DNA of 47,041 nt from Candidatus Pantoea edessiphila (GCF_002933345.1 NZ_PDKR01000006.1:1-47041); one strand, 5' to 3'. Numbered from the stretch's first letter, positions 1-14,243 are shown. A program made the numbers and translations. Notes: a model not told the origin generated them from the letters alone.

Positions 1-8
1 ACTTAACC
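1..8 (-). rRNA. rrl: 23S rRNA, first bases only (left copy)
   Basis: The minus strand ends in GGTTAAGT, which matches the start of enterobacterial 23S rRNA (GGTTAAG...). It is preceded by a typical 16S-23S spacer type of leader with boxA. Only about eight bases lie in the window, so the call depends on that context and on the identical right-hand copy. Confidence 0.55.
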
Positions 9-116
9 TTACAACCCACAAGCATTTCTAGATTGTAAGTGTTGAGAGTATATAAAAATCAAATAACATTTAATATAAAAATGTATCAATATTTATATTT
101 TCAGCTTGTTTTAGAT

Positions 117-127
117 TGTTAAAGAAC
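117..127 (-). promoter_or_regulatory. boxA antitermination element before 23S rRNA (left copy)
   Basis: The minus strand reads GTTCTTTAACA, close to the boxA consensus (TGCTCTTTAACA) found ahead of enterobacterial 23S rRNA genes. It lies between tRNA-Glu and the 23S 5' end. This suggests Nus-dependent antitermination of rRNA transcription is kept. Confidence 0.6.
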
Positions 128-163
128 TTTTTATTACAAATTTTAATTTACATTAGCGCATTG

Positions 164-236
164 CGTCCCCTAGGGGATTCGGACCCCTGTTGCCGCCGTG
201 AAAGGGCGATGTACTAGGCCTCTAGACGAAGGGGAC
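164..236 (-). tRNA. tRNA-Glu (anticodon TTC), left copy with D-stem mismatch
   Basis: The 73-nt cloverleaf has acceptor GTCCCCT/AGGGGAC, anticodon loop CTTTCAC and discriminator G73. The genome does not encode CCA (GCAA follows). The T-loop is TCCGAAT, so position 55 is C instead of the near-universal U. Unlike the right-hand copy, position 23 is T (plus-strand base 213), which breaks the C12-G23 D-stem pair. In E. coli tRNA-Glu lies between 16S and 23S; here it follows a promoter directly and no 16S gene precedes it. It may be the weaker of the two copies. Confidence 0.93.
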
Positions 237-273
237 AATGTCAAAACTATTATAGTACTTATTATTTAATAAT

Positions 274-303
274 AATATCCTTTATAATTATATAAATAAT
301 CAA
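274..303 (-). promoter_or_regulatory. Candidate promoter for left tRNA-Glu/23S unit
   Basis: On the minus strand TTGATT (298-303) is followed after 18 nt by GATATT (274-279), about 38 nt before tRNA-Glu. The right-hand unit has the same arrangement with TTGACT, a 17-nt spacer and GATATT, and flanking bases are also similar. Conservation between copies is the main support. Confidence 0.5.
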
Positions 304-771
304 GTATTTATTTTTTAATAAAAAATACAATTATTCGGTTAATAATATTTTAATTAAAAATTATTTTTTTAATTTTTCATAAATGTAATAAAAATGATAT
401 TCAGTCGTATCTTGTTCTTTATATGTTATAATAAGTTGTTCGTAATACATTATTTTTATAAAACTTATTAAGTTAATTTATCTAATAATATAGAATGGAT
501 TTAATTATTTTATAATTTAATTTAATATGTGTTTAAATAAAAAATATTTATTATATGATGTCTAATAATATTTATTTGTTGGTTAGTCTTAATCTTTTAT
601 TAGTGAATGTAATATTAAGCAATAATATTTTAATAATTATATATTTTATTAACATTAAATTTTAAATTAAACCTTAATAATATTAATTATTTACTTGTTT
701 CAATAATAACATTTTCATAAAATGATGAGTTTATTTTATAGTTATTATTAATCAATTACTATGGGGTGCTT
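304..771. other. AT-rich spacer before mnmG, no gene seen
   Basis: In E. coli oriC lies just upstream of mnmG. I looked for DnaA boxes (TTATNCACA on either strand) and GATC-rich 13-mers here and saw none. Apart from the outward rRNA promoter the region is featureless A/T sequence. The mnmG promoter must lie here, but I cannot place it with confidence. Confidence 0.6.
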
Positions 772-2676
772 ATGTCCTATCAAGATAATTTTGATGTTAT
801 CGTAATAGGTGGAGGTCATGCAGGAATAGAAGCTTCTATGGCATCTGCTCGAATAGGTCAAAATACTTTATTAATTACACAGAATATTGATACAATCGGC
901 CAGATGTCTTGTAATCCTGCAATTGGTGGAATAGGTAAAGGACATTTGGTAAAAGAAATAGATGCTTTAGGTGGTTTAATGGCTAAAGTAATCGACTATT
1001 CTGGTATTCAATTTAGAACATTAAATTCTAGTAAAGGTCCAGCTGTCAGAGCTACTCGTGCTCAAGCTGATCGTTTGCTTTACCGAAAAATATTATTTAA
1101 TGAACTAAAAAACCAACCAAATTTAGTTATTTTTCAAGAAGAAGTAAATGATTTAATTATTAAAAATCATATCGTTATTGGTATTATTACAAACACCGGT
1201 TTAATGTTTAAAGCAAAAACTGTTATATTAACAGTAGGAACTTTTCTTAATGGAAAAATCCATATTGGATCAGTTAACTATGAAGGTGGTCGTTCTGGTG
1301 ATAGACCATCTATTCCTTTAGCTAATCGTTTGCGTGATTTAATATTAAGAGTTGGTAGGTTGAAAACTGGTACACCACCTCGTATTGATGCACGTACCAT
1401 AGATTTTAATGTTTTGACTCCACAATACAGTGATTATATTATGCCAGTATTTTCATTTATGGGAAATATATTAGATCATCCCCAACAGTTACCATGTTGG
1501 ATAACTAGTACAAATGAGAAAACTCATGAAATTATAAGAAACAATTTAAATAAAAGTCCAATGTACAATGGAAAAATAAAAAGTACTGGTCCTCGTTATT
1601 GTCCATCAATTGAAGACAAAGTAGTAAGGTTTTCAGATCGTGATTCACATCATATTTTTCTTGAACCTGAAGGCATAACTAGTAATGAAATTTATCCTAA
1701 TGGTATTTCTACTAGTCTTCCTTTCGATATACAAACAGAAATAATAAAATCTATTAAAGGTTTGCAAAATGCAAAAATAACAAGACCTGGGTATGCTATA
1801 GAATATGATTTCTTCGATCCTACGGGTTTGAAACAAACTATGGAAAATAAGAACATTCAAAATTTATTTTTAGCTGGTCAAATTAACGGCACTACTGGAT
1901 ATGAAGAAGCAGCTGCACAAGGGTTATTAGCCGGTATAAATGCTGCTCGTAAGTCTTTAAATAAAGAATGTTGGGTTCCTAGTCGTACTCAGTGTTATAT
2001 AGGTGTATTAGTTAATGACCTTTGTACAGTTGGGACAAAAGAACCCTATCGAATGTTTACTTCTCGTTCCGAACATAGATTAATCTTACGTGAAGATAAT
2101 GCTGATTTGCGTTTAACAAAAATAGGACGTGATTTAGGTATAATTGATGATGTAAGATGGAAATCTTTTAATAAAAAATTAGAATTAATTGAACAAGAAC
2201 GTCAAAGATTAAGAAATATTTACATAAATCCTAAATCTGAGTTTATTAGAGATTTAGACCTTATAATTAATAGATCTATAACTAAACAAACTAATGCTGA
2301 AACATTATTACGTCGTCCAGAAATAAATTACTTTAATTTAATGAAAATTAAAATATTTGGCCCTGGTTTATTGGATAAAAATGCAGCTGAACAAGTAGAA
2401 ACTCAAATAAAATATGAGGGCTATATTTCGAAACAAAATGAAGAAATTAATCGTCAATATAGGAATTTAAATTTACTTCTTCCAAAAGAGATTGATTATT
2501 ATCAAGTAAAGGGTCTTTCCAATGAAGCAATCGTTAAACTAAGTCATTATAAACCAACTTCAATTAGTGAAGCTATGAATATTTCTGGTATAACTCCTTC
2601 GACAATTTCTATTTTGTTGATATACTTAAAAAAATATATGATATATAAAAGTGCTACAAATTATCTAAAAAAATGA
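772..2676 (+). CDS. mnmG: tRNA 5-carboxymethylaminomethyluridine modification enzyme MnmG
   Basis: This 634-residue protein is the FAD-binding subunit that works with MnmE to place the (carboxymethyl)aminomethyl group on wobble U34 of several tRNAs. The N-terminal GGGHAG dinucleotide-binding motif is intact. So are the CNPAIGG and GKGHLVKE segments and the C-terminal helical domain (GLSNE, SGITP). Its length is close to E. coli MnmG (629). The ATG at 772 is chosen over the GTG at 766 because it gives the expected short N-terminus, and GGGG lies about 6 nt upstream. The partner gene mnmE is present at 23027. The usual downstream neighbours rsmG and atpI are absent. Confidence 0.97.
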   Translation: MSYQDNFDVIVIGGGHAGIEASMASARIGQNTLLITQNIDTIGQMSCNPAIGGIGKGHLVKEIDALGGLMAKVIDYSGIQFRTLNSSKGPAVRATRAQADRLLYRKILFNELKNQPNLVIFQEEVNDLIIKNHIVIGIITNTGLMFKAKTVILTVGTFLNGKIHIGSVNYEGGRSGDRPSIPLANRLRDLILRVGRLKTGTPPRIDARTIDFNVLTPQYSDYIMPVFSFMGNILDHPQQLPCWITSTNEKTHEIIRNNLNKSPMYNGKIKSTGPRYCPSIEDKVVRFSDRDSHHIFLEPEGITSNEIYPNGISTSLPFDIQTEIIKSIKGLQNAKITRPGYAIEYDFFDPTGLKQTMENKNIQNLFLAGQINGTTGYEEAAAQGLLAGINAARKSLNKECWVPSRTQCYIGVLVNDLCTVGTKEPYRMFTSRSEHRLILREDNADLRLTKIGRDLGIIDDVRWKSFNKKLELIEQERQRLRNIYINPKSEFIRDLDLIINRSITKQTNAETLLRRPEINYFNLMKIKIFGPGLLDKNAAEQVETQIKYEGYISKQNEEINRQYRNLNLLLPKEIDYYQVKGLSNEAIVKLSHYKPTSISEAMNISGITPSTISILLIYLKKYMIYKSATNYLKK

Positions 2677-4649
<1,973 letters not shown>

Positions 4650-4808
4650 ATAAAACTTAAAAAACATTAGGTTAATGCTTAACTATTTTTTATTAAATTT
4701 TATATAAGGGTCTTTATAGTAACTCTGTAACTTAATTGATATCTAATATGTCTAAACTTAGTTAAATACCCACTATAGAATAAATGTTATTTAGAGGTGC
4801 TTAATAGA

Positions 4809-5282
4809 GTGAACATTAATGCAACTATGCTTGGTCAAACTATATCATTTATTCTTTTTGTCTTATTTTGCATGAAATATGTATGGCCACCAATTATTAT
4901 TGCAATTGAAACAAGACAAAAGGAAATTGATAAAAGTATAATATCTATTAATAATAAGAAACAAGATGTGGATTTAGCTCTAATTAATGCTGATAATTAT
5001 CTTAAAAAAGCAAAAGAAGAAGCCAAATCTATCATCACAGAAGTTAATAAACACAGAATACAAATTTTAGAAGAAGCTAAAATTGAAGCCAATCATGAAC
5101 GTATTCGTATCATAGAAAGTGCTCAAAATGAGATTAATCTAAAACGTAATTTGGTTTGTGAAGAATTACGTATGAAATTAGCTAAATTAATAATAGCTGG
5201 TGCCGAAAAAATAATCGAACGTTCTGTTGATAAAGATAATAATAAAGATATTATAGACAAATTAATAGCTGAACTAAAGTAA
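4809..5282 (+). CDS. atpF: F1Fo ATP synthase subunit b
   Basis: This 157-residue peripheral-stalk subunit has one N-terminal membrane helix ([15 protein letters not shown]). A long charged coiled coil follows, ending in [11 protein letters not shown] and a DKLIAEL terminus that binds delta. I choose GTG 4809 because the product then begins MNINAT like E. coli MNLNAT (156 aa). GAGGTG lies 9 nt upstream, and E. coli atpF also uses GTG. The alternative GTG at 4797 would overlap that SD. Confidence 0.96.
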   Translation: MNINATMLGQTISFILFVLFCMKYVWPPIIIAIETRQKEIDKSIISINNKKQDVDLALINADNYLKKAKEEAKSIITEVNKHRIQILEEAKIEANHERIRIIESAQNEINLKRNLVCEELRMKLAKLIIAGAEKIIERSVDKDNNKDIIDKLIAELK

Positions 5283-5300
5283 TAGGATAAGGAAATATCG

Positions 5301-5834
5301 ATGTTTAAATTGATTACAATAGCTCGTCCTTATGCCAAAGCTATTTTTGATTTTTCTGTTGAAAATAACGATGTTGAGCATTGGTATCAAATGTTAAAAT
5401 TAATTGCAGAAATCGCTATTGATAAAGAAATTAAAAAAATCTTTCCTAGGAACTTAGCAGCTCAAGATATGTACACTATATTTAATACAATATGTGGTAA
5501 TAAATTAAATAAACCGGCCAAAAATTTAATTAAATTAATGTCTGAAAATAAACGTTTACATATATTACCCATTGTTTTAAATGAATTTATTAAATTACGC
5601 AATTCTTATGAAGAAACTAAAGAAGTTAACATAATTTCCGCTAAGCAATTAAATAACAAACAGTTAGCTGATATAAAAAATGTATTAGAAAAATATTTAT
5701 TATCCAAAATTATATTGAAGCATCAAATAGATCGTTCTTTGATTTCTGGTGTTATTATTTATTTAGATGACCTAGTTATTAATGATAGTGTCAGTGGTCG
5801 TCTCTCTAATTTAGCAAAATTTTTACAATCATAA
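5301..5834 (+). CDS. atpH: F1Fo ATP synthase subunit delta
   Basis: This 177-residue protein, the same length as in E. coli, joins the peripheral stalk to the top of the F1 hexamer. The N-terminal [11 protein letters not shown] segment and the C-terminal [19 protein letters not shown] segment are typical. It starts 18 nt after atpF with an AAGGA SD. The middle of the protein is rich in Lys, Asn and Ile, as expected from the base composition. Confidence 0.96.
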   Translation: MFKLITIARPYAKAIFDFSVENNDVEHWYQMLKLIAEIAIDKEIKKIFPRNLAAQDMYTIFNTICGNKLNKPAKNLIKLMSENKRLHILPIVLNEFIKLRNSYEETKEVNIISAKQLNNKQLADIKNVLEKYLLSKIILKHQIDRSLISGVIIYLDDLVINDSVSGRLSNLAKFLQS

Positions 5835-5850
5835 TGGTATGGCTAAATAT

Positions 5851-7392
5851 ATGCAACTAAACTCAACAGAAATAAGTGAATTAATAAAAAAGCGTATTGC
5901 TCAATTTGAAGTTAAAACTCAATATCATGAAGAAGGTATTATTATTTCCGTAAGTGATGGTATTATACAATTATATGGTTTAAATAACGTAATGCAGGGA
6001 GAAATGATTGCTTTACCTAATAGCCGTTATGCTATAGCACTAAACTTAGAGCGTGACTGTATTGGTGCGGTAGTTATGGGATCTTGTTCTGATCTTTCTG
6101 AAGGCATGAAAGTTAGGTGTACAGGTCGCATTTTTGAAGTACCAGTAGGTCATAATTTATTAGGTAGGGTGGTAAATACGTTAGGAGTTCCAATTGATGG
6201 GAAAGGTTCTATCATTAATGATGGATTTTCATGTGTTGAAGTAATTGCACCAGGAGTTATAGATCGTAAATCAGTCGATCAACCAATGCAAACTGGTTAT
6301 AAATCTATTGATGCAATGATTCCAATTGGTCGAGGTCAACGTGAATTAATTATTGGTGATCGCCAAACTGGTAAGACTGCAATAGCTATTGATACTATTA
6401 TAAACCAACTTAATTCTGGTATTAAGTGTGTTTATGTTGCAATAGGTCAGAAAATGTCAACAATTTCTAATGTTGTGCATAAACTAGAAGAACACTGTGC
6501 GTTGAAAAATACTATAGTTGTGGTGGCATCTTCTTCTGAATCTTCTACATTACAATATCTTGCTCCTTATGCTGGATGTACAATGGCTGAATATTTTCGT
6601 GATCATGGTGAAGATGCATTGATTGTATATGATGATTTATCTAAGCAGGCTATAGCTTATAGACAAATTTCTTTATTATTACGTCGTCCACCAGGTAGAG
6701 AAGCATTTCCTGGAGATATATTTTATTTGCATTCAAGGTTATTAGAGCGATCATCTCGTGTAACTGCTGATTATGTTGAACGCATAACACATGGTAAAAT
6801 AAAAGGACATACTGGTTCTTTAACTGCTCTACCTATAATTGAAACGCAATCAGGTGATGTTTCCGCATTCGTTCCAACTAATGTGATTTCAATCACTGAT
6901 GGTCAAATTTTCTTAGAATCAAATTTATTTAATGCTGGCGTTCGTCCTGCTGTTAATCCTGGTATTTCAGTATCAAGAGTAGGTAGTTGTGCACAAACTG
7001 AAATTATAAAGAAATTATCTTCTGGTATTAGAACAGCATTAGCTCAATATCGTGAACTTGCAGCTTTTTCTCAATTTACTTCTGATTTAGATGAAATAAC
7101 ACAAAAACAATTAAAATATGGTCAAAAAATTACTGAATTACTTAAACAAGAACAATATAAACCAATGTCAATTGCACATCAAAGTTTATTATTATTTTCA
7201 GCTGTAAATAATTATTTAGATAATGTTGAAGTTATAGAAATTCATTCATTTGAAAATGCATTAATAAATTTTTCTGAACGAAATTATGCTGATTTAATGC
7301 AAGAAATTAATAAAACTGGAAATTATAATGAAGATATTCATAACGGATTAAAAAATCTTTTAGATACATTTAAAACAACGCAATCATGGTAA
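5851..7392 (+). CDS. atpA: F1Fo ATP synthase subunit alpha
   Basis: This is the non-catalytic nucleotide-binding subunit of F1. From the ATG at 5851 the product begins MQLNSTEIS and is 513 residues, exactly the E. coli length. The in-frame ATG at 5839 would add MAKY. The Walker A motif GDRQTGKT is at about residues 169-176, and the arginine-finger region ([14 protein letters not shown]) is present. It follows atpH closely. No clear SD decides the start, so homology does. Confidence 0.97.
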   Translation: MQLNSTEISELIKKRIAQFEVKTQYHEEGIIISVSDGIIQLYGLNNVMQGEMIALPNSRYAIALNLERDCIGAVVMGSCSDLSEGMKVRCTGRIFEVPVGHNLLGRVVNTLGVPIDGKGSIINDGFSCVEVIAPGVIDRKSVDQPMQTGYKSIDAMIPIGRGQRELIIGDRQTGKTAIAIDTIINQLNSGIKCVYVAIGQKMSTISNVVHKLEEHCALKNTIVVVASSSESSTLQYLAPYAGCTMAEYFRDHGEDALIVYDDLSKQAIAYRQISLLLRRPPGREAFPGDIFYLHSRLLERSSRVTADYVERITHGKIKGHTGSLTALPIIETQSGDVSAFVPTNVISITDGQIFLESNLFNAGVRPAVNPGISVSRVGSCAQTEIIKKLSSGIRTALAQYRELAAFSQFTSDLDEITQKQLKYGQKITELLKQEQYKPMSIAHQSLLLFSAVNNYLDNVEVIEIHSFENALINFSERNYADLMQEINKTGNYNEDIHNGLKNLLDTFKTTQSW

Positions 7393-7460
7393 TTTTTAGC
7401 TTATTTATTAAAATTAATAATAATTATATTTAAGATAAAATAGGATATTATAATAAATTA

Positions 7461-8324
7461 ATGGCTAGTATAAAAAAAATATATAGTAAAATAGAAAGTA
7501 TTAAAAATACACAAAAAATAACAAAAGCAATGGAAATGGTTGCTGCGTCGAAAATGAAAAAAACTCAAGAACGTATATTAGCTACCCGTCCATATCATAA
7601 TATGATAATTAAAATTGTTAGCAATATCACGTCAGGTAATTTAGAATATAAACATCCATATTTAATAGAGCGTGAAGTTAAAAAAGTAGGTTATTTACTT
7701 ATTTCAAGTGATAGGGGACTATGCAGCGGTTTGAATATAAATCTGTTTAAAAAATTACTTACAAATATAGAATCATTTGCAGAAAAAAAAATAGAAACCG
7801 AACTTGCAATTTTAGGTTCCAAAGGAGTTTTATTTTTTAGCTCTACAGGTAGTAATATTATTGCTCAAATTACTGGAATAAGAGAAGACTTTTCTTTATC
7901 TGATTTAATAGAATTAATAGAAATTATGTTACGTGCATATAATGAACATCGTATTGACAAATTATATGTAGTAAGTAATAAATTTAATAGTACAATTAAA
8001 CAAATTCCATTAATCAATCAATTGATTCCATTATTACCTATTGCCAATAAAGAAATAAAATCAAAAAATTGGGATTATTTATATGAACCCAATTCAAAAG
8101 TATTATTAGATAATATTTTATGTAGGTATATAAAATCACAATTTTATCAAGCAGTATTAGAAAATTTAGCTAGTGAACAAGCTGCTAGAATGATAGCCAT
8201 GAAAGCTGCCACTGATAATTGCAGTAGTTTAATTGATGATTTAAATTTATTATATAATAAAGAAAGACAAAGCAATATTACTCAAGAATTGATAGAAATT
8301 GTTTCAGGAGCATCTGCAGTTTAA
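7461..8324 (+). CDS. atpG: F1Fo ATP synthase subunit gamma
   Basis: This 287-residue central rotor shaft has exactly the E. coli length. The N-terminal helix ([14 protein letters not shown]), the [10 protein letters not shown] segment and the C-terminal helix ([20 protein letters not shown], ending EIVSGASAV) are strongly conserved. The middle is far more divergent. A 68-nt A/T spacer separates it from atpA and no strong SD is visible. Confidence 0.97.
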   Translation: MASIKKIYSKIESIKNTQKITKAMEMVAASKMKKTQERILATRPYHNMIIKIVSNITSGNLEYKHPYLIEREVKKVGYLLISSDRGLCSGLNINLFKKLLTNIESFAEKKIETELAILGSKGVLFFSSTGSNIIAQITGIREDFSLSDLIELIEIMLRAYNEHRIDKLYVVSNKFNSTIKQIPLINQLIPLLPIANKEIKSKNWDYLYEPNSKVLLDNILCRYIKSQFYQAVLENLASEQAARMIAMKAATDNCSSLIDDLNLLYNKERQSNITQELIEIVSGASAV

Positions 8325-8336
8325 TAATAACTATAG

Positions 8337-9755
<1,419 letters not shown>

Positions 9756-9779
9756 AACAAATAAAAAAGAGTATTTATT

Positions 9780-10196
9780 ATGGTTAAGACATATCGGTTA
9801 GATGTAGTTAGTTCAGAAAAAAAGTTATTTTCTGGTTTAGTACAAAAAATTCAATTATCAGGTTTTGAAGGAGAATTAGGAATTTTTCCTGGACATTCTC
9901 CATTACTTACAACTATTAAACCAGGTATGATCCGTATAGTAAATAAGGAAGGAAAAGAAGAATTTATTTATCTTTCTGGAGGAATATTTGAAGTTCAACC
10001 AAATTATAGTATAGTTTTAGCTGATATTGCAATAAGAGGTAATGATTTAGATGAATCACAAGCGTTAGAAGATAAATTAGAAGCAGAAAAACATTTGAAA
10101 GATAAGAATTTTAATTCTTCCGAAGCGTATATTGAGTTATCAAAAGCTATTGCTAAGTTGCGTGTAATTGAATTAACTAAGAAATTAATAAAATAA
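9780..10196 (+). CDS. atpC: F1Fo ATP synthase subunit epsilon
   Basis: This 138-residue rotor subunit has an N-terminal beta-sandwich ([26 protein letters not shown]). A C-terminal two-helix domain follows, the part that in E. coli inhibits ATP hydrolysis. Both parts are present, so regulation by epsilon could persist. It closes the atp operon, 24 nt after atpD and 14 nt before glmU. Confidence 0.96.
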   Translation: MVKTYRLDVVSSEKKLFSGLVQKIQLSGFEGELGIFPGHSPLLTTIKPGMIRIVNKEGKEEFIYLSGGIFEVQPNYSIVLADIAIRGNDLDESQALEDKLEAEKHLKDKNFNSSEAYIELSKAIAKLRVIELTKKLIK

Positions 10197-10210
10197 AATA
10201 CAATAATATT

Positions 10211-11581
10211 ATGTGTCACCATTTAACAAATATAGTAATTCTTGCAGCAGGTAAAGGAACTCGTATGCGTTCCGATAATCCAAAAGTTTTACATAAATTA
10301 GCAGGCAAACCTATTATAAAATACATAATTGATACGGCTAAGAGTATTAATAAACACAAAATTTATATTGTATATGGTTTTAAAGGTGAATTAATTAAAA
10401 AAACATTAAATAATGAATCTTCAATAACATGGATACTACAAAAAGAGCAAGTAGGCACTGGTAATGCAATTAAGGAAGTTTTTCCATATCTTAATGATAG
10501 AGAAGATGTTTTAATTTTGTACGGTGATATTCCTTTAATTTCTACAGAAACTTTGAAACATTTATGTAATGTAAAGCCAAAAAATGGTATAGGTTTATTA
10601 ACAGCGATATCAGATAATCCAGATGGATATGGTAGGATTATCCGAAAGAATGGAACTATTAGTGAAATAGTTGAACATGAAGATGCAAACCCACAACAAC
10701 TTAGCATTAAGGAAATTAATACTGGTATTATAATTGTCAATATAGGAGATTTAAAACGTTGGTCAAAAAAAATTAATAATAACAATATTCAAAAAGAATA
10801 TTATCTTACAGATATAATTAAAATTGCATATAAAGATAATTGCTTAATTAAATCTGTATATCCGAAAGATATTAATGAAATCAAAGGAATAAATGATCGT
10901 ATACAGTTAGCTAAATTAGAACGTATTTATCAAGCTAAACAAGTTGAAAAAATAATACTTTCAGGTGTGACTTTACATGATCCAATTCGTTTTGATCTTA
11001 GAGGTACATTGATATGTGGTATTGATGTTGAAATTGATACTAATGTTATTATTGAAGGAATTGTAGTTTTAGGTAATAGAGTAAGAATTGGTTCTGGTTG
11101 TTTAATTAAAAATAGTTTTATAGGCGATGATTGTAATATTTATCCTTATTCTATTATTAAAAATTCAAACTTAGATAAAAAATGCAAAATTGGACCTTTC
11201 TCTCATCTTCGCACTGAAGCTAATTTAGCTCAAAATGTATGTATAGGTAATTTTGTTGAAATAAAAGAGGTGTATTTAAGTAATCATTCTAAAGCAAATC
11301 ATTTATCTTATCTTGGAAATGCAGACATTGGTTCAAATGTTAATATCGGTGCCGGGACTATAACCTGTAATTATGATGGTAACAATAAATTAAAAACAAT
11401 TATTGGTAATAATGTTTTTATTGGTTCTGATACACAATTAGTTGCTCCAGTAACTATAGCAGAAGATGTTACTATTGCTGCAGGTACAACTGTTTTAAAA
11501 GATATTAAAAATCCCGGATTAATATTCGATCGTAAAGAACAAATTCATAGAAAAAATTGGAAACGTCCTTTAAAAAAATAG
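10211..11581 (+). CDS. glmU: Bifunctional GlmU: glucosamine-1-P acetyltransferase / UDP-GlcNAc pyrophosphorylase
   Basis: This cytoplasmic enzyme makes UDP-GlcNAc for peptidoglycan and lipid A. At 456 residues it has the E. coli length. The N-terminal uridylyltransferase domain has LAAGKGTRM near residue 15. The C-terminal half is a left-handed beta-helix of hexapeptide repeats, including SYLGNADIGSNVNIGAGTITCNYDG. Both halves look complete. It is followed by glmS, the previous step of the pathway, so amino-sugar supply for the envelope is retained. Confidence 0.97.
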   Translation: MCHHLTNIVILAAGKGTRMRSDNPKVLHKLAGKPIIKYIIDTAKSINKHKIYIVYGFKGELIKKTLNNESSITWILQKEQVGTGNAIKEVFPYLNDREDVLILYGDIPLISTETLKHLCNVKPKNGIGLLTAISDNPDGYGRIIRKNGTISEIVEHEDANPQQLSIKEINTGIIIVNIGDLKRWSKKINNNNIQKEYYLTDIIKIAYKDNCLIKSVYPKDINEIKGINDRIQLAKLERIYQAKQVEKIILSGVTLHDPIRFDLRGTLICGIDVEIDTNVIIEGIVVLGNRVRIGSGCLIKNSFIGDDCNIYPYSIIKNSNLDKKCKIGPFSHLRTEANLAQNVCIGNFVEIKEVYLSNHSKANHLSYLGNADIGSNVNIGAGTITCNYDGNNKLKTIIGNNVFIGSDTQLVAPVTIAEDVTIAAGTTVLKDIKNPGLIFDRKEQIHRKNWKRPLKK

Positions 11582-11644
11582 TACTTTCTCTTTTGATTAA
11601 AGTTGTTTTTGATTGAATTTAAACAGTTTAAGAAAAATATAATT

Positions 11645-13483
11645 ATGTGTGGAATTATAGCTGGAGTATCACAACGTGATATTACAAAAATTTTATTAAA
11701 AGGTTTAATGTGTCTAGAATATCGTGGTTATGATTCATCTGGTTTAGCTATAGTTGATAAATATGGTCATATTAAACGTTTACGTTGTTTAGGCAACGTT
11801 AAAAAATTAAAAGAAGCTGTTGAAAAAGATAATTTAATTGGTTTAATCGGATTGGCTCATACGCGTTGGGCTACTCACGGTATTCCTTCAGAAATTAATG
11901 CACATCCACATTTATCTGATTATATAATTGTTGTACACAACGGCATAATCGAAAATCATGAAGCATTACGTAAACAACTCATATCTTATGGATATGTTTT
12001 TTCCTCTGAAACTGATACTGAAGTAATAGCACACTTATTACATTTTAGACAAAAACAAAAGGATAGACCTCTACTCGAAGTTGTTTTACAAACAATTCCC
12101 AAAATGACTGGGTCTTTTGGTATAGTAGTTATGGATAGTCGTAATCCATCACTAATTATAGCTGTTAGGAAAGGCAATCCTTTAGTTATTGGATGTGGTA
12201 AGGAAGAAAATTTTGTTGCCTCAGATCAATTAGCTCTCTTATCAATATCTAATAAATTTATTCATTTAGAAGAAGGTGATGTTGCAGAAATTTATTCTGA
12301 TAAAATTAAAATTTTTAATATCATGGGAAAGATTATAAACCGAAATAAAATTAGTTTAAATGTAAATTGTGAGATAACAAATAATAAAGGTATTTATAGT
12401 CATTATATGCAAAAAGAAATTTATGATCAGCCATTAGCTATCAAAAATACTTTAAAAGGTCGCTGTAATAATAAAGAAATAAATTTTAGTGAACTAGGTG
12501 TTAATATTTCAGCTTTTTTAAAAAAAATTGAGCATATTAAAGTCGTTGCTTGTGGTACATCATATAATTCTGGTCTGGTTGCTCGCTATTGGTTTGAATC
12601 TTTAGCTCGCATACCATGTGATGTTGAGATTGCATCTGAATTTCGTTATCGTAAATTTCAAGTACATAGGAATAGTTTATTAATTGTTTTATCTCAATCA
12701 GGCGAAACAGCTGATACTTTAGCAGCATTACGTTTATCAAAAAAATTTAATTTTATAGGTTCATTGGCAATATGTAACGTATTGTATTCTTCGATTGTAC
12801 GTGAATCAGATTTATATTTAATAACTAAATCTGGGATTGAAATCGGAGTAGCTTCTACTAAAACTTTTACTAGCCAACTAATAGTATTATTAATGCTAGC
12901 AACTAAATTAGGTAGTCTCAATGGAATGAACTTAGAACTTCAATATAATATTATTAAATCAATTCAAATATTACCGCATCGTATAGAACAAGTTCTTAAA
13001 AAAGATAAACTGATACAATTAGTAGCTAAAGATTTTCTTGATAAAAATCATGCCTTATTTATAGGTAGGGGTGATCATTATCCAATAGCAATGGAAGGAG
13101 CGTTAAAGTTAAAAGAAATTTCCTATATTCATGCTGAAGCATATGCAGCTGGAGAATTAAAACATGGTCCATTAGCTTTAATTGACAATAGAATGCCTGT
13201 TATTGTAATTGCTCCCAACAACGAACTTATAAACAAACTAAAATGTAATATTGAAGAAATAAAAACAAGAGGTGGTTTATTATATATATTTACTGATAAT
13301 AATACAGGTTTCATAGAAAAAGATCGTAATATGAAAATAATTTCATTACCATATATAGAAAATATAACTGCTCCTATTTTTTATACTATACCATTACAAT
13401 TACTATCTTATTATGTTGCTTTAATTAAATCCAGAAATATAGATCAACCGCGTAACTTAGCTAAATCGGTTACTGTTGAATAA
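11645..13483 (+). CDS. glmS: Glutamine-fructose-6-phosphate aminotransferase (GlmS)
   Basis: This enzyme converts fructose-6-P and glutamine to glucosamine-6-P. I start at ATG 11645 because the mature enzyme must begin with the catalytic Cys (MCGIIAG). The in-frame start at 11603 would bury it. The product is 612 residues against 609 in E. coli. The glutaminase domain (CLEYRGYDSSG, HTRWATHG) is followed by two SIS sugar-isomerase domains (VACGTSYNSG, SQSGETADT, STKTFTSQ). The C-terminus is the usual LAKSVTVE. It converges on dnaC with a 16-nt gap. Confidence 0.97.
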   Translation: MCGIIAGVSQRDITKILLKGLMCLEYRGYDSSGLAIVDKYGHIKRLRCLGNVKKLKEAVEKDNLIGLIGLAHTRWATHGIPSEINAHPHLSDYIIVVHNGIIENHEALRKQLISYGYVFSSETDTEVIAHLLHFRQKQKDRPLLEVVLQTIPKMTGSFGIVVMDSRNPSLIIAVRKGNPLVIGCGKEENFVASDQLALLSISNKFIHLEEGDVAEIYSDKIKIFNIMGKIINRNKISLNVNCEITNNKGIYSHYMQKEIYDQPLAIKNTLKGRCNNKEINFSELGVNISAFLKKIEHIKVVACGTSYNSGLVARYWFESLARIPCDVEIASEFRYRKFQVHRNSLLIVLSQSGETADTLAALRLSKKFNFIGSLAICNVLYSSIVRESDLYLITKSGIEIGVASTKTFTSQLIVLLMLATKLGSLNGMNLELQYNIIKSIQILPHRIEQVLKKDKLIQLVAKDFLDKNHALFIGRGDHYPIAMEGALKLKEISYIHAEAYAAGELKHGPLALIDNRMPVIVIAPNNELINKLKCNIEEIKTRGGLLYIFTDNNTGFIEKDRNMKIISLPYIENITAPIFYTIPLQLLSYYVALIKSRNIDQPRNLAKSVTVE

Positions 13484-13499
13484 CTTAATCTATAAATAA

Positions 13500-14240
13500 T
13501 TAATATTCATTACCTTTTACACGACTACGATAGCTTTCCCAATCAAAGTATATCCATATGCTTTTGCCAAGGCGCATTCTATCCATAACTCTTTCTCCTA
13601 GAAGCAAATTCATACTAGCATGATCTAAATTAGATAGCATGCCAGTTGGACGTTTAGATGAAGATCTTCTATCAACTATTTGATTTATTACTATCTTTTC
13701 GTATTTAGATTCACTTTGTATTCCTATTTCATCTATAACAAGCAAATCAACATCACTTAAATTTTTAATTAACTTTTCTTCTGTAAGATCACTATTTTCA
13801 TTGAAAGTAGCTTTCATGCTAGACATTAAATCAGCAACTGTCATAATTAATACACTTTTACCACGTAAAATAAGATCGTTACTAATAGCTGCTGCCAGAT
13901 GGTTTTTTCCTGTTCCAGGACGACCAGAAAATATAAAACTAGCAATACTTTTATCAAATTCAATAGAATATTGTTTTGCTAATTTAACAGCTTTTAGTTG
14001 ACCTTCATTTTCTATATTATAGTTATCGAACGAACAATTTATATGTAATTCACGAATTCCAGAATCACACATAATGCGTTGCATTTTCATTGCCTTATTT
14101 TCACGTTCAATCGTTGCTGAATTAAGACGACCTTGTTCTTGATTCCATGCTAAGAGATCTTTACCTTTAGTAAATTTAGGTTGAGTATTTATTGGTATTA
14201 TTTTTTTTAACCGATTTAAAATATCGTGTGTTTTTTTCAT
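13500..14240 (-). CDS. dnaC: DNA helicase loader DnaC
   Basis: This 246-residue AAA+ protein delivers DnaB helicase to single-stranded DNA at origins and restart sites. Walker A is GRPGTGKN (about 106-113), Walker B is DLLVIDEIG, and the QIVDRRSSSKRPTG segment is nearly identical to E. coli DnaC (245 aa). The N-terminal DnaB-binding region aligns (LLAW.QEQG, ERENKAMKMQR). The start follows the dnaT stop by 3 nt with AGGA upstream, so dnaT and dnaC are co-transcribed. In E. coli this pair is far from glmS and gyrB, so it has moved. Confidence 0.96.
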   Translation of the reverse strand: MKKTHDILNRLKKIIPINTQPKFTKGKDLLAWNQEQGRLNSATIERENKAMKMQRIMCDSGIRELHINCSFDNYNIENEGQLKAVKLAKQYSIEFDKSIASFIFSGRPGTGKNHLAAAISNDLILRGKSVLIMTVADLMSSMKATFNENSDLTEEKLIKNLSDVDLLVIDEIGIQSESKYEKIVINQIVDRRSSSKRPTGMLSNLDHASMNLLLGERVMDRMRLGKSIWIYFDWESYRSRVKGNEY

Positions 14241-14243
14241 TAA

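Larger units (their letters stand above)
1..262. repeat. Left arm of terminal inverted repeat (tRNA-Glu/23S leader)
   Basis: Read on the minus strand this segment matches 46780-47041, with position i pairing with 47042-i. The only difference I found is at 213 versus 46829, inside tRNA-Glu. Similarity weakens beyond 262, although a related promoter continues to about 320. The arm contains the tRNA-Glu gene, a boxA sequence and the start of 23S rRNA, all pointing out of the window. Confidence 0.95.

Noticed and set aside
263-771. Origin of replication upstream of mnmG
   Set aside because: It is the E. coli location, but no DnaA boxes or 13-mer array were seen, so it is not annotated as an origin.
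1645-1860. Minus-strand frame inside mnmG, and similar frames inside atpC, glmU, glmS, gyrB, dnaA, glyS, uvrD, corA and metE
   Set aside because: They lie opposite or out of frame with strongly conserved genes, have no SD or recognisable motifs, and are expected by chance.
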